DNA from: Cyanocohniella sp. LLY
GTDB taxonomy: Bacteria; Cyanobacteriota; Cyanobacteriia; Cyanobacteriales; Nostocaceae
DNA length: 60,663 nt
NCBI GenBank assembly: GCA_022241785.1
Contig: JAKOMP010000026.1
Span: 1 to 60,663, forward strand
Direction of reading: 5' to 3'
Under the pieces are notes generated by a model. It worked only from the letters and a program-made list of their open reading frames with translations. It did no database searches and had not been told where the DNA came from. A program made the position numbers and the translations under genes. Within the stretch, counting starts at the first letter, position 1. Each line of letters begins with the position of its first letter. Below are positions 1 to 7,433 of the stretch, piece after piece.

Positions 1-151
1 CTTCTGGCATGACATGCTTCTGCATTTGACTCCGCACTGCTTCTTCAATTCCTGCAAGATTTGTGAGCTTTTCTTTTGACGTATCTTCGTACAATATTTT
101 AGAGATCGCCTGAATATGTTCTTGAAGAGCTTGCTTTTGTTCTGGGGTCAT
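1..151 (-). mobile_element. Transposase N-terminal part, probably ISKra4-like (cut by window edge)
   Basis: A minus-strand frame opens with ATG at 151 and runs off the left edge. It begins MTPEQKQALQEHIQAISKIL and continues with a segment containing ILYEDT and GIEEAVRSQMQ. In my memory this is the usual start of cyanobacterial ISKra4-family transposases, but only about 50 residues are visible and no catalytic residue is in view, so the family is tentative. The gene diverges from the amidase to its right. Confidence 0.45.
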
Positions 152-207
152 CGGTAAGTAAATACACTCGTCTTACTTATCCTGACTGATTTTCGCCTTC
201 TTTGCAA

Positions 208-229
208 AAAACTGGGATGCTCCCAGTTT
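208..229. terminator. Short hairpin between transposase and amidase
   Basis: ACTGGGA and TCCCAGT form a perfect 7-bp stem around a 3-base loop, flanked by A-rich and T-rich sequence. It could stop transcription into the insertion sequence or be part of the IS end. Which of these is right cannot be told from this window. Confidence 0.35.
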
Positions 230-255
230 AGTTTTCCTTCTAATGTTAAATTCGG

Positions 256-1653
256 ATGGCTATTGAGATGAATATTCGCTCAGCCGAGGCTGTATCAATA
301 GCTGCTGCTGTGCGTATAGGCCAAGTTAGCGCAGTGGAAGTTACCCAGAGTGCCTTAGCAGAAATTAATGCTCGCAATCATCAATTCAACTGTTTTACGG
401 CAATAACTGCGGAAACAGCTTTGGTAGATGCTGCCAAAATTGACGAAGAAATTGCCCAAGGTAATGACCCTGGTGCTTTGGCTGGCGTACCTTTTGCTGT
501 CAAAAATCTTTACGATATTGCTGGATTAACAACTTTGGCAGGTTCAAAAATTAACGCCGAAAATCCTCCAGCTACCCAAGATGCCACCGCAGTAGCCAAG
601 TTAAAACAAGCTGGTGCAGTGCTGGTTGGAGCTTTAAATATGGATGAGTATGCCTATGGGTTTGTCACAGAAAATGCCCATTATGGTGCTACCCACAATC
701 CCCATGATGTACAACGAATTGCCGGTGGTTCTTCTGGTGGTTCGGCGGCGGCTGTGGCGGCTGGGTTAGTTCCCCTGACACTGGGTTCTGATACTAACGG
801 TTCTATTCGCGTCCCGGCGGCTTTGTGTGGCGTGTTTGGGTTTAAACCAACTTATGGGCGCTTGTCTCGGGCTGGGGTAGCATTATTTTCTAGCAGTTTT
901 GACCATATTGGCCCATTTGCGCGCTCGGTACAAGATATTGCTACAGCCTTTGATGTGCTTCAGGGAGAAGATCAGCGCGATCCTATTTGTACCCAGCATC
1001 CACCGGAATTATGTGTACCACAACTCAATCAAGGTATATCTGGTATCAAAATTGCCATTGCAGGAGATTACTTTGCTCAAGGTGCAGCACCGGAAGCCTT
1101 GGCGGCGGTGCAAAAGGTAGCAGAGGCTTTAAATGTAACTGAGTATGTAAATATACCGGAACCCCAACGTGCTAGGGCAGCAGCATTTGTGATTACAGCT
1201 AGCGAAGGGGCAAATCTGCATTTAGAAAAATTACAGTCGCGTCCCCAGGATTTTGACCCCGCTACACGCGATCGCTTTTTGGCTGGGGCATTAATACCGA
1301 GTAGCTGGTATTTGCAAGCACAACGGTTTAGAAGATGGTATGGCGATCGCCTGCGGGAAATATTTCAAAATGTCGATATAATTCTTGCTCCCACCACACC
1401 TATTTCTGCACCATTAATTGGCCAACAAACCATGATGTTAGATGGAGAAGAAATTCTGGTACGTCCTCATTTGGGGTTATTCACACAACCATTATCTTTT
1501 ATTGGCTTACCTGTTTTATCAGTACCCATTCAACGTCCTAACGCCTTACCTTTGGGTGTGCAATTAATCGCTGCACCCGACAACGAAGCTTTAATTTTGC
1601 GAGTTGCTGCTGTGTTGGAATCGCAAGGAGTAGTTTCTGCCAAAGTAATCTAA
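256..1653 (+). CDS. Amidase-signature hydrolase, AtzE family
   Basis: A 465-residue amidase-signature enzyme. The Ser-cisSer-Lys triad is visible: Lys83 in PFAVKNLYD, cis-Ser159 in AGGSSGGSAAA and the nucleophile Ser183 in SDTNGSIRVPAAL. The Asn in DTNGS, where GatA has Gly, and the LCGVFGFKPTYGRLSR segment fit the AtzE subgroup (carboxybiuret/amide hydrolases) better than the GatA subunit of glutamyl-tRNA amidotransferase. The small AtzG partner that accompanies AtzE in some bacteria is not next to it. ATG at 256 is used; ATG at 268 is possible. The true substrate in a cyanobacterium is unknown; a cytosolic role in amide nitrogen salvage is an inference. Confidence 0.82.
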   Translation: MAIEMNIRSAEAVSIAAAVRIGQVSAVEVTQSALAEINARNHQFNCFTAITAETALVDAAKIDEEIAQGNDPGALAGVPFAVKNLYDIAGLTTLAGSKINAENPPATQDATAVAKLKQAGAVLVGALNMDEYAYGFVTENAHYGATHNPHDVQRIAGGSSGGSAAAVAAGLVPLTLGSDTNGSIRVPAALCGVFGFKPTYGRLSRAGVALFSSSFDHIGPFARSVQDIATAFDVLQGEDQRDPICTQHPPELCVPQLNQGISGIKIAIAGDYFAQGAAPEALAAVQKVAEALNVTEYVNIPEPQRARAAAFVITASEGANLHLEKLQSRPQDFDPATRDRFLAGALIPSSWYLQAQRFRRWYGDRLREIFQNVDIILAPTTPISAPLIGQQTMMLDGEEILVRPHLGLFTQPLSFIGLPVLSVPIQRPNALPLGVQLIAAPDNEALILRVAAVLESQGVVSAKVI

Positions 1654-1732
1654 TCATCCTTCAGCAAGAAGTTTGGCAGCATCACAGACTGTTAAGGTGA
1701 TGGATATTACGAAAACAATGCCTTAGATACTC

Positions 1733-2236
1733 ATGATTTTCAAAAAAAACACAGTTATCGGTGCGATTGCTTTACTATCTTCCAGCATCATTATCGGATG
1801 TAATAGACCAGAGCAACCCCAAGCAACTACCGTACCTCCAGTTAATTCTGAACAGACAGCAACTCAACCAGTAGCTCAAACTAATGTTGCTCAGACTAAT
1901 AACGAGACTGTAAACCAATTGCTGTCAACTCGCCAATGTCCTGGTTGCGACCTCCAAGGTGTAAAATTAGAAAGAGCTGACCTGAATGGTGTTGATCTGA
2001 GTAACGCTAATTTATCGGGTGCTGATTTGGATAAAGCTAACTTGAGCAATGCTAATTTAAGCGGAGCTAACTTAACTAATGCTGATTTAGAAGATGCTAA
2101 CTTAACTGGAGCAAACCTCAGGGATGCAAATTTTCAAAGAGCTGATTTAGAAGATGCTAATCTCACCAATGCAGATGTCACAGGAGCCAACTTTCAAGGT
2201 GCTGATCTAGAGGGTGTCATTGGTTTACAGCGTTAA
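1733..2236 (+). CDS. Pentapeptide-repeat lipoprotein
   Basis: A 167-residue protein with a lipoprotein signal: basic KKN start, hydrophobic stretch, and a lipobox ending IIIGC at Cys23. A Gln/Thr/Val-rich linker follows. From about residue 75 to the end it is built of A(D/N)LXX pentapeptide repeats (for example LSNANLSGADL), which fold as a right-handed quadrilateral beta-helix. A CPGCDLQG motif precedes the repeats and is common at the start of such cyanobacterial proteins. Function is unknown; it is probably anchored to a membrane facing the periplasm or thylakoid lumen. The fluoride-channel gene starts 35 bases downstream, so co-transcription is possible. Confidence 0.8.
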   Translation: MIFKKNTVIGAIALLSSSIIIGCNRPEQPQATTVPPVNSEQTATQPVAQTNVAQTNNETVNQLLSTRQCPGCDLQGVKLERADLNGVDLSNANLSGADLDKANLSNANLSGANLTNADLEDANLTGANLRDANFQRADLEDANLTNADVTGANFQGADLEGVIGLQR

Positions 2237-2271
2237 TGCAACGCGCTGCTTGTTCTTGGTGATGCTTTTTT

Positions 2272-2676
2272 ATGCTGCAAAACCCTGCGCTTCGTACACC
2301 TGTCGGTATCAGTCTTGGGGCAATTCTTGGCGCACTTTTGCGTTACTATCTTGGCTTGTGGTTGAATCAGCTTTTTGGTACAAGCTTTCCCTACAATATC
2401 CTACTCATTAATGTGAGTGGATGTTTTGTTATGGGTTTTTTGACAACATTGGCACTAGGACGATTCATCACCATCCCTCCTGATATACGGCTATTAGTAA
2501 CCACAGGATTTTTAGGGTCTTACACTACTTTTTCAACTTATGAGTTAGATACCGCTAGATTACTTCAAGAACGCAGCTTAGAAATCGATTTAATTTACTG
2601 GCTTAGTAGTGCTGTTTTGGCGCTGCTTTGCCTATTATTAGGGAATACACTGGCTGAATTGCTCACTAATAAATAA
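2272..2676 (+). CDS. crcB: Fluoride channel CrcB/FluC, copy 1
   Basis: A 134-residue protein with four hydrophobic segments. It carries the family hallmarks GAILGALLRYY near residue 15, NVSGCFVMGF around 45-55 and GFLGSYTTFSTYELD around 82-96, where the phenylalanine and threonine residues line the fluoride pathway in known FluC structures. FluC proteins work as dual-topology dimers that export F- passively. A second, diverged copy lies at 3202-3585 on the other strand, with a DUF190 gene between. I looked for a crcB-type fluoride riboswitch in the short upstream gap and could not see a convincing one. Confidence 0.9.
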   Translation: MLQNPALRTPVGISLGAILGALLRYYLGLWLNQLFGTSFPYNILLINVSGCFVMGFLTTLALGRFITIPPDIRLLVTTGFLGSYTTFSTYELDTARLLQERSLEIDLIYWLSSAVLALLCLLLGNTLAELLTNK

Positions 2677-2682
2677 CCAAAA

Positions 2683-3018
2683 TTAAACTTGAGGAATTAT
2701 CGGTGCATGATGAACCACTTGCACTGTATCCTGAATAACGATCCCTCCAGCTACCATTTGTTGTACAGTGGGCAAAAAGCAAGCGATCGCCTCTACTGTA
2801 TCAATAATTGTCACAACCATTGGTAAATCAGACGATAATTCTAAAATTCTAGTAGTATGCAGGTGTTGATGTTTTCCGAAACCTGCTACCCCAGCAGTTA
2901 CAGTAGCTCCAGCAATGCCTCTATGTCTAGCCGCCTCTACTAAAGCTAAGTAAACAGGTTTTCCGTGCCAGTGATCAGACTCACCTACATAAATTGTCAG
3001 ACGTTCTAGGGTGTTCAT
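2683..3018 (-). CDS. DUF190 family protein
   Basis: A 111-residue PII-like small protein of the DUF190 family. Visible features are LTIYVGESDHWHGKPVY at the start, HRGIAGATVTAGVAGFG in the middle and LPMVVTIID near residue 65, the usual DUF190 pattern. DUF190 genes are frequently found beside crcB, and the proteins share the ferredoxin-like fold of PII regulators. Here it lies on the same strand as the second crcB, about 180 bases downstream of it, and converges with the first crcB (6-base gap). A regulatory role in fluoride export is plausible but unproven. Confidence 0.85.
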   Translation of the reverse strand: MNTLERLTIYVGESDHWHGKPVYLALVEAARHRGIAGATVTAGVAGFGKHQHLHTTRILELSSDLPMVVTIIDTVEAIACFLPTVQQMVAGGIVIQDTVQVVHHAPIIPQV

Positions 3019-3201
3019 AAATTTCCTTCTACTCAGGGTGATTGCAATCTAAAAATAATTATAAATTTAAATTTATAACAGAAAATAGAGAACAGATTTC
3101 AAAATTATTAAGTGTCAGGATTTCTTGGTTTGTTTGTGTCCTCAACTAGCTGGCTACCGCCATATTTGTCAAATATTACAGAAGTTAATCAACAAATTAA
3201 A

Positions 3202-3585
3202 TCACATTATCTTTGCTAAAAAAATCCCTAATTCTATACTAACAAATCCTAAGATCGGAGTCCCAGACCAGTAGACCAATGCAGTCCTGTAATTTCTAGT
3301 TCTTAATAAGTTAGAAGTATCTAAAGCAAATGTAGAAAAGGTAGTATATGAACCTAAAAACCCCACTGTTATTAGCGAATATAAACCAAAATCAATTGCT
3401 AATCTGGAGTTAATAGTTGCTACAATACCCATGATAAAAGAACCTGTAAGATTTATAAATAAGGTTCCATAGGGAAAGGTTGTACCGAACCAACGCCCAA
3501 ATAATATAGTTAAGTAATAGCGACTTAATGCCCCGGGAATGGCTCCCAGGCTAATGGCCAGAGGAATATAAATTACACATTTCAT
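3202..3585 (-). CDS. crcB: Fluoride channel CrcB/FluC, copy 2
   Basis: A 127-residue membrane protein with the same landmarks as the first copy: GAIPGALSRYYLT, NLTGSFIMGI and GFLGSYTTFSTFALD. The two copies are clearly related but far from identical, so this is an old duplication or a heterodimer pair rather than a recent one. The gene heads toward DUF190 on the same strand. The 277-base gap upstream is shared with the divergently transcribed M48 protease gene and must hold both promoters; no riboswitch was convincingly seen there. Confidence 0.88.
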   Translation of the reverse strand: MKCVIYIPLAISLGAIPGALSRYYLTILFGRWFGTTFPYGTLFINLTGSFIMGIVATINSRLAIDFGLYSLITVGFLGSYTTFSTFALDTSNLLRTRNYRTALVYWSGTPILGFVSIELGIFLAKIM

Positions 3586-3862
3586 AACGATTAATGCTGT
3601 TTAAAATTCTTCACTACCTGCATCAACTAAATTTTTGCCAAAGTTTTCCCAAATCGCCAGCTATCTTAGCCATTGTGATTAAAAGGCTATACCTCAGACT
3701 ATTTTAATGAAAATTCAGGCGATCGCCTCGTCTAAAGGATGCTGTTCAAACTTTGATAATTTTCTCGAAATATGAAATTATATAATATGAATCTCCTATT
3801 TTAACGTAGATATCGGAGTAGTTAAACTTAATCACTAGGTTAAGAAAAGCTCATAAAGCAGA

Positions 3863-4741
3863 ATGAGAAAAATATTAACTGAACTGAGTTCGCAAGCTTA
3901 CGAACACCCTTTTGATCGCAAAGCCTTAGCGGCTGTAAAAAAAATGCCTGGTGTGTCTTTGCTCATTAAAAAAATTAACGATTATGGTATTGATAGCTTA
4001 CTGAGGCTGCAATGTATTGGTAGTGAAATAAAAGTCACACCGCGAAATTTTCCTCAATTGCATCAAACATTTATAGAAGCTTGTCAAATTATTGATATTG
4101 CTCCCGTTCCTGAGCTACATCTGTGCCGAGGTACAGGACACATTGAGACTCATATTGTTGGGGTAGAGGAACCTATTGTCAGTATCAATTTAGAAGCAAT
4201 GGAATGGCTGGGAAAGGATGAATTAATTTTTGCTTTGGGACACGAAGCTGCTCACGTGAAAAGCCAACACATGATTTATCATCAAATGGCAATTGTCATG
4301 CCAGTTTTGAAAGATTTGATGAGTAGTAGCACCTTGGGATTAGGTGGCTTAGTGGCTAGTGGTATGGAGTTGGCCTTATACAATTGGCGGATGATGGCTG
4401 AGTTAACTGTTGATCGTGCCGGTTTACTAGCTTGCCAAGATATTAATGTGGCAATAAGTACATTATTGAAAACAGCTGGTTTACCAGATGAGTATGTGAA
4501 TGATGCTGTTATTGAAGATTTTATAGCTCAAGCCCGCGAATTTCCATCCGATGGCTTAGATGGTATGGAACGGGCTGCACAAGTACTAAGTTATACAAAT
4601 AATCAACTTTCATGGGCAGTTATGCGTACTCACGAATTGTTGAAATGGGTTGACTCAGGAGAGTATGAGAACGTAATTCAACAAAAAAATGTGGAAATTC
4701 CAGAAACAAAAGAAGGGTGGAATTTTTTGACTTCTTGGTGA
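3863..4741 (+). CDS. M48-family zinc metalloprotease
   Basis: A 292-residue protein with the zinc motif HEAAH at 127-131 and a likely third ligand, Glu180, in AELTVDRAG, the pattern of M48 (HtpX/Oma1-like) peptidases. Unlike HtpX it has no strong N-terminal membrane hairpin; one moderately hydrophobic glycine-rich stretch lies around residues 158-173. Conserved cyanobacterial proteins of this size exist without a known substrate. The GAATGAGAAAAA start region has a weak ribosome site. It stands alone, divergent from crcB copy 2. Confidence 0.82.
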   Translation: MRKILTELSSQAYEHPFDRKALAAVKKMPGVSLLIKKINDYGIDSLLRLQCIGSEIKVTPRNFPQLHQTFIEACQIIDIAPVPELHLCRGTGHIETHIVGVEEPIVSINLEAMEWLGKDELIFALGHEAAHVKSQHMIYHQMAIVMPVLKDLMSSSTLGLGGLVASGMELALYNWRMMAELTVDRAGLLACQDINVAISTLLKTAGLPDEYVNDAVIEDFIAQAREFPSDGLDGMERAAQVLSYTNNQLSWAVMRTHELLKWVDSGEYENVIQQKNVEIPETKEGWNFLTSW

Positions 4742-4778
4742 ATGTGTAGCAGGGAATAGCATCCTGTAGGGTGAGAGG

Positions 4779-5066
4779 TTATTCTTTTTCTTCTATTGTC
4801 TCCTGTACAGAATCCACCCGAGTGTGGCCACAGCAATGTAACTTAGACTCTGGAACCGGATCATAACCACCGGGATGAAAGGGATGACAACGCAAAATCC
4901 GCCGAATCGCCATCCACCCACCGCGCCAGACACCAAAGCTCTCAATGGCTTGCATGGCATACATCGAACAAGTGGGTTGAAAACGACAAGTCGGGGGAAG
5001 CATTGGTGAAATAAACATTCTGTAACCTTTAATCAACCAAATGAATAATAATTTCATCACAATCAC
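4779..5066 (-). CDS. yidD: Membrane protein insertion efficiency factor YidD
   Basis: A 95-residue protein with the YidD core: a short hydrophobic start ([16 protein letters not shown]), then [11 protein letters not shown] with conserved cysteines, and [18 protein letters not shown]. YidD assists YidC-dependent membrane insertion. In many bacteria it sits in the rpmH-rnpA-yidD-yidC cluster; here it stands alone. The listed start is GTG at 5066; ATG at 5057 (giving MKLLFIW) is at least as likely. The C-terminal tail after the core is short and charged. Confidence 0.92.
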   Translation of the reverse strand: MIVMKLLFIWLIKGYRMFISPMLPPTCRFQPTCSMYAMQAIESFGVWRGGWMAIRRILRCHPFHPGGYDPVPESKLHCCGHTRVDSVQETIEEKE

Positions 5067-5117
5067 CCAGATCCTATAGATTAGTAATAAACCTAAAAAT
5101 CTTATCTTGTAGATTCT

Positions 5118-5825
5118 TTGTTATCCTTAATTGTCGATTTAACATCTGTTTCATCTTCGTGGCTGCAAATTACTATAGTTGCAGTTTGGGTGTCATGCAT
5201 TCTGTTGATTGCATGGGTGGTACATCGCTTTGCTCAAGGCGATCCAGAAATAGTCAGGAAAATAGTTCACATTGGCACTGGGAATGTAATTTTGCTGGCT
5301 TGGTGGCTTAATATACCCGCCATTGTAGGCATTACAGCTTCAGTTGTTGCGAGTGCTATCACCTTATTATCATACCGATTTCCCCTTCTTCCCGGTATCA
5401 ATAGCGTGGGACGACAAAGTTTAGGGACATTCTTTTATGCTGTTAGTGTGGGCATTTTAATAGCCTGGTTTTGGCAGATCCAACAGCCCCAATACGCAGC
5501 CATAGGAATTATGGTCATGGCCTGGGGCGATGGGCTAGCGGCATTGATTGGGCAACGCTTTGGACAACATAAGTATAAAATCTTGGGAGCGCAAAAAAGC
5601 TGGGAAGGTTCGTTAACGATGGCCTTAGTCAGCTATTTTGTCAGTAGTATGATTTTACTGGGTGTCCAAGGTAATACGTGGACAACTTGGGTCGTATCAC
5701 TAGCGATCGCCTGCGTTGCAACAAGTTTAGAAGCCATTTCATTTTTGGGGATTGATAATTTGACAGTTCCTTTAGGTAGTGCGGCCCTAGCATTTATGTT
5801 AATTGAGTTATTACCTTACAAATAA
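5118..5825 (+). CDS. Phytol kinase-like (dolichol/diacylglycerol kinase family) membrane protein
   Basis: A 235-residue multi-span membrane protein. It resembles the VTE5/Slr1652-type phytol kinases: [14 protein letters not shown] in the first third, [16 protein letters not shown] and the KSWEGSLTM motif of CTP-dependent polyprenol kinases. Such an enzyme phosphorylates phytol released from chlorophyll for tocopherol synthesis or chlorophyll recycling. TTG at 5118 is the only reasonable start, since a stop lies eight codons upstream and no in-frame ATG occurs before the first membrane span. Assignment to phytol rather than another polyprenol is by family similarity only. Confidence 0.8.
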   Translation: MLSLIVDLTSVSSSWLQITIVAVWVSCILLIAWVVHRFAQGDPEIVRKIVHIGTGNVILLAWWLNIPAIVGITASVVASAITLLSYRFPLLPGINSVGRQSLGTFFYAVSVGILIAWFWQIQQPQYAAIGIMVMAWGDGLAALIGQRFGQHKYKILGAQKSWEGSLTMALVSYFVSSMILLGVQGNTWTTWVVSLAIACVATSLEAISFLGIDNLTVPLGSAALAFMLIELLPYK

Positions 5826-5827
5826 GT

Positions 5828-5917
5828 AGGACTTACGCACTCGTCATGAAATAAAGGCTTTGAGATTGCTTCCCTACTGTCGCAATGACGAAAATACATT
5901 AGGGTTACGTAAGTCCT
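5828..5917. repeat. MITE-like element, family A, copy 1
   Basis: A 90-base element bounded by inverted ends AGGACTTACG...CGTAAGTCCT, with an inner TGTCGCAATGACG block. It codes for nothing. A second copy, in opposite orientation, lies at 30654-30727 and shares both ends and the inner block. Fragments occur near 12734, 20845 and 47111. The small size and inverted ends suggest a non-autonomous transposable repeat. Confidence 0.7.
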
Positions 5918-6221
5918 GATAAATTAAAAATTATTCATCAATGGGAATTATTTACGCATATTTGTATCTCTAAAAACCCGAATATTTTTCAATTACGGAT
6001 GAGCGATACCGACGGGAAGCTACGCTAACGCCGGGGACAAATCGAGTATTTGATGAGATACCTGCAAAAACATCGAATATTGACTATTTATTCTCTTGAG
6101 GTATTAGTATATCTAGAAAAAATAAAAGATTTTGTATCTACTTTGAGGAGTAAATATACAATATTGATTTCTATCTGGGGATTTATGCATTCCTCACAAA
6201 CAGTGCTTATAGTTGAGGTCT
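5918..6221. other. Gene-poor gap with a repeat fragment
   Basis: No convincing gene is visible. Around 6004-6046 lies a GC-rich fragment (ACGGGAAGCTACGCTAACG) of a dispersed palindromic repeat common in Nostoc-type genomes. The remainder is AT-rich and leads into the upstream region of the CTB peptide genes. Confidence 0.5.
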
Positions 6222-6240
6222 TAGGTAGTCACAGACCTAT
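6222..6240. promoter_or_regulatory. Inverted repeat TAGGT-N8-ACCTA upstream of CTB remnant
   Basis: TAGGTAGTCACAGACCTA forms a short inverted repeat 24 bases before the start at 6264. Closely similar elements precede two intact CTB precursor genes (11666-11687 and 12982-13002). It may be an operator or a leader hairpin. Confidence 0.45.
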
Positions 6241-6263
6241 GTACGTAAGTGAGGCTAACAATC

Positions 6264-6374
6264 ATGTCACATCAAATATTTACTTCCGAATTGTTAATCA
6301 CATTATCGGATGAGCAACAGGAGCTTTTAGCAAGCAGTGCCGACTTTGAATTGGTTGGTAGCAATTCCGCTTAG
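6264..6374 (+). pseudogene. Degenerate CTB-type bacteriocin precursor remnant
   Basis: A 36-residue frame starting MSHQIFTSELLITLSDEQQE. It matches the leader of the neighbouring CTB-type precursors (SEL...LS.EQQ.LL) but has LASS where the others have the double-glycine cleavage site, and it stops soon after without a real core. The 34 bases around its start (6245-6278) are almost identical to those around the start at 6823, which shows duplication. It is best read as a decayed paralog, although a short peptide could still be made. Confidence 0.5.
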
Positions 6375-6822
6375 GCGATAAGTGCAAGTTTCTGCATCTT
6401 TAGCTTTCAGGTTTCGCAACAACGCAGATTTTCATCGGTGTGAGGTAGGGATGAGATATCGGACTGAAGCAGACAATTAAAATGTTTAACCTGAAAATAA
6501 ATCTGCAATTGCAGAATTTCACTTACAGCATATTTGGTGTCGATAAGGTACATAATGGCAGGCAAGACTTGTACTGAGCAGTTCGGCAAGCTCACTGTAA
6601 CACTTGTCGTAAAGCCCTGAAGGGCATAGCTGCGCTTACCGCGTAGCGTCTCGTAGAGAAGTATGCCTACCCTACAAGATTTACAATATGTAAGTCTGTA
6701 TTTCATTTATCTGCAAAACGCTGTAGTAATAGTAAATTTGGGTAACCCTCGTTGTCCAAATTAGCCAGATTTAGCTTTCCCAAACAAATTTTGAGTTGTT
6801 CCGGTAAGTGAGGCTAATAATC
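6375..6822. other. Gap between CTB genes with a family D palindromic repeat
   Basis: No credible gene. Positions 6609-6671 hold a minus-oriented copy of a GC-rich repeat whose core reads, on the minus strand, GGTAAGCGCAGCTATGCCC and then TTCAGGGCTTTA. Similar copies lie at 12655-12705 and 43804-43853. Confidence 0.5.
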
Positions 6823-7098
6823 ATGTCACATCAAATAATTACATTGGATTGGTTTGTCGAGTTAGAATTATCCACTAGACAGCAGCAGCTATTGGTTGGT
6901 GGTGCTAATTCTCACCGGAGTAATAATAATTTTACTCAAGGAAGGCCAGCAACAACAAAGACAAACAATAGTAGTCCCGAAGGAAATACTAGCGAATCTA
7001 ATAGTCAAATTTCTGATGTAAATTCTGGGGCAACAGTGTTTTTATCTAGTGATGCTCCCAATTCCTTTGCTTTCCAGCCTGGAATAACTAACTTTTGA
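6823..7098 (+). CDS. CTB-type double-glycine peptide precursor 1
   Basis: A 91-residue peptide starting MSHQ at ATG 6823. An in-frame GTG at 6808 exists, but the duplicated sequence shared with 6245-6278 supports the ATG. The leader ends QQQLLVGG at residues 20-27, a double-glycine site for a peptidase-containing ABC exporter. The following core is rich in Asn, Ser, Thr and Gly and has no cysteine. NCBI-style annotation of such cyanobacterial peptides is 'CTB family bacteriocin'; activity is not established. The HlyD and exporter genes lie downstream on the same strand. Confidence 0.65.
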   Translation: MSHQIITLDWFVELELSTRQQQLLVGGANSHRSNNNFTQGRPATTKTNNSSPEGNTSESNSQISDVNSGATVFLSSDAPNSFAFQPGITNF

Positions 7099-7433
7099 TT
7101 TGCCAATGAAAAGGGGAGAGAGGAGTTAATTACAACTCGCTCAATGTAAGTGAGGTCTTTGAGAGAGTTTGAGCGTACTCCTTTCTCGTTCCCCATTCCT
7201 AATTATAGAACATCAAAAACCATGATGTGGGCTAATTTTGGCATCATAAACTACAATTTCACCTTTTAGTCCAAAACAAAGCGATCGCTAATAGTTTTAC
7301 TGACCATATTTATTCTAAGTCAATGAGCTAAATACTTCTATTTACAACCAATTTCTGAGAAATTTATCGCACCAAGCAAAAATCTGGGTTTCATCACATT
7401 AATTATTTTCATTTAATACCAAGGTGCATTACC
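7099..7433. other. Upstream region of the HlyD gene
   Basis: 335 bases without a gene. The sequence is AT-rich with one HIP1 octamer near 7281. It probably contains the promoter for the exporter genes, but I could not pick out a confident -35/-10 pair. Confidence 0.4.

Noticed and set aside
3586-3700. Possible crcB (fluoride) riboswitch upstream of the second fluoride channel gene
   Set aside because: On the minus strand GGCGAT...AAACT...GATG pieces occur in the right order, but the required pairing arms and pseudoknot are not complementary. A covariance-model scan would decide.
6407-6706. 99-codon minus-strand frame
   Set aside because: It runs through a dispersed palindromic repeat and has no recognisable protein features.
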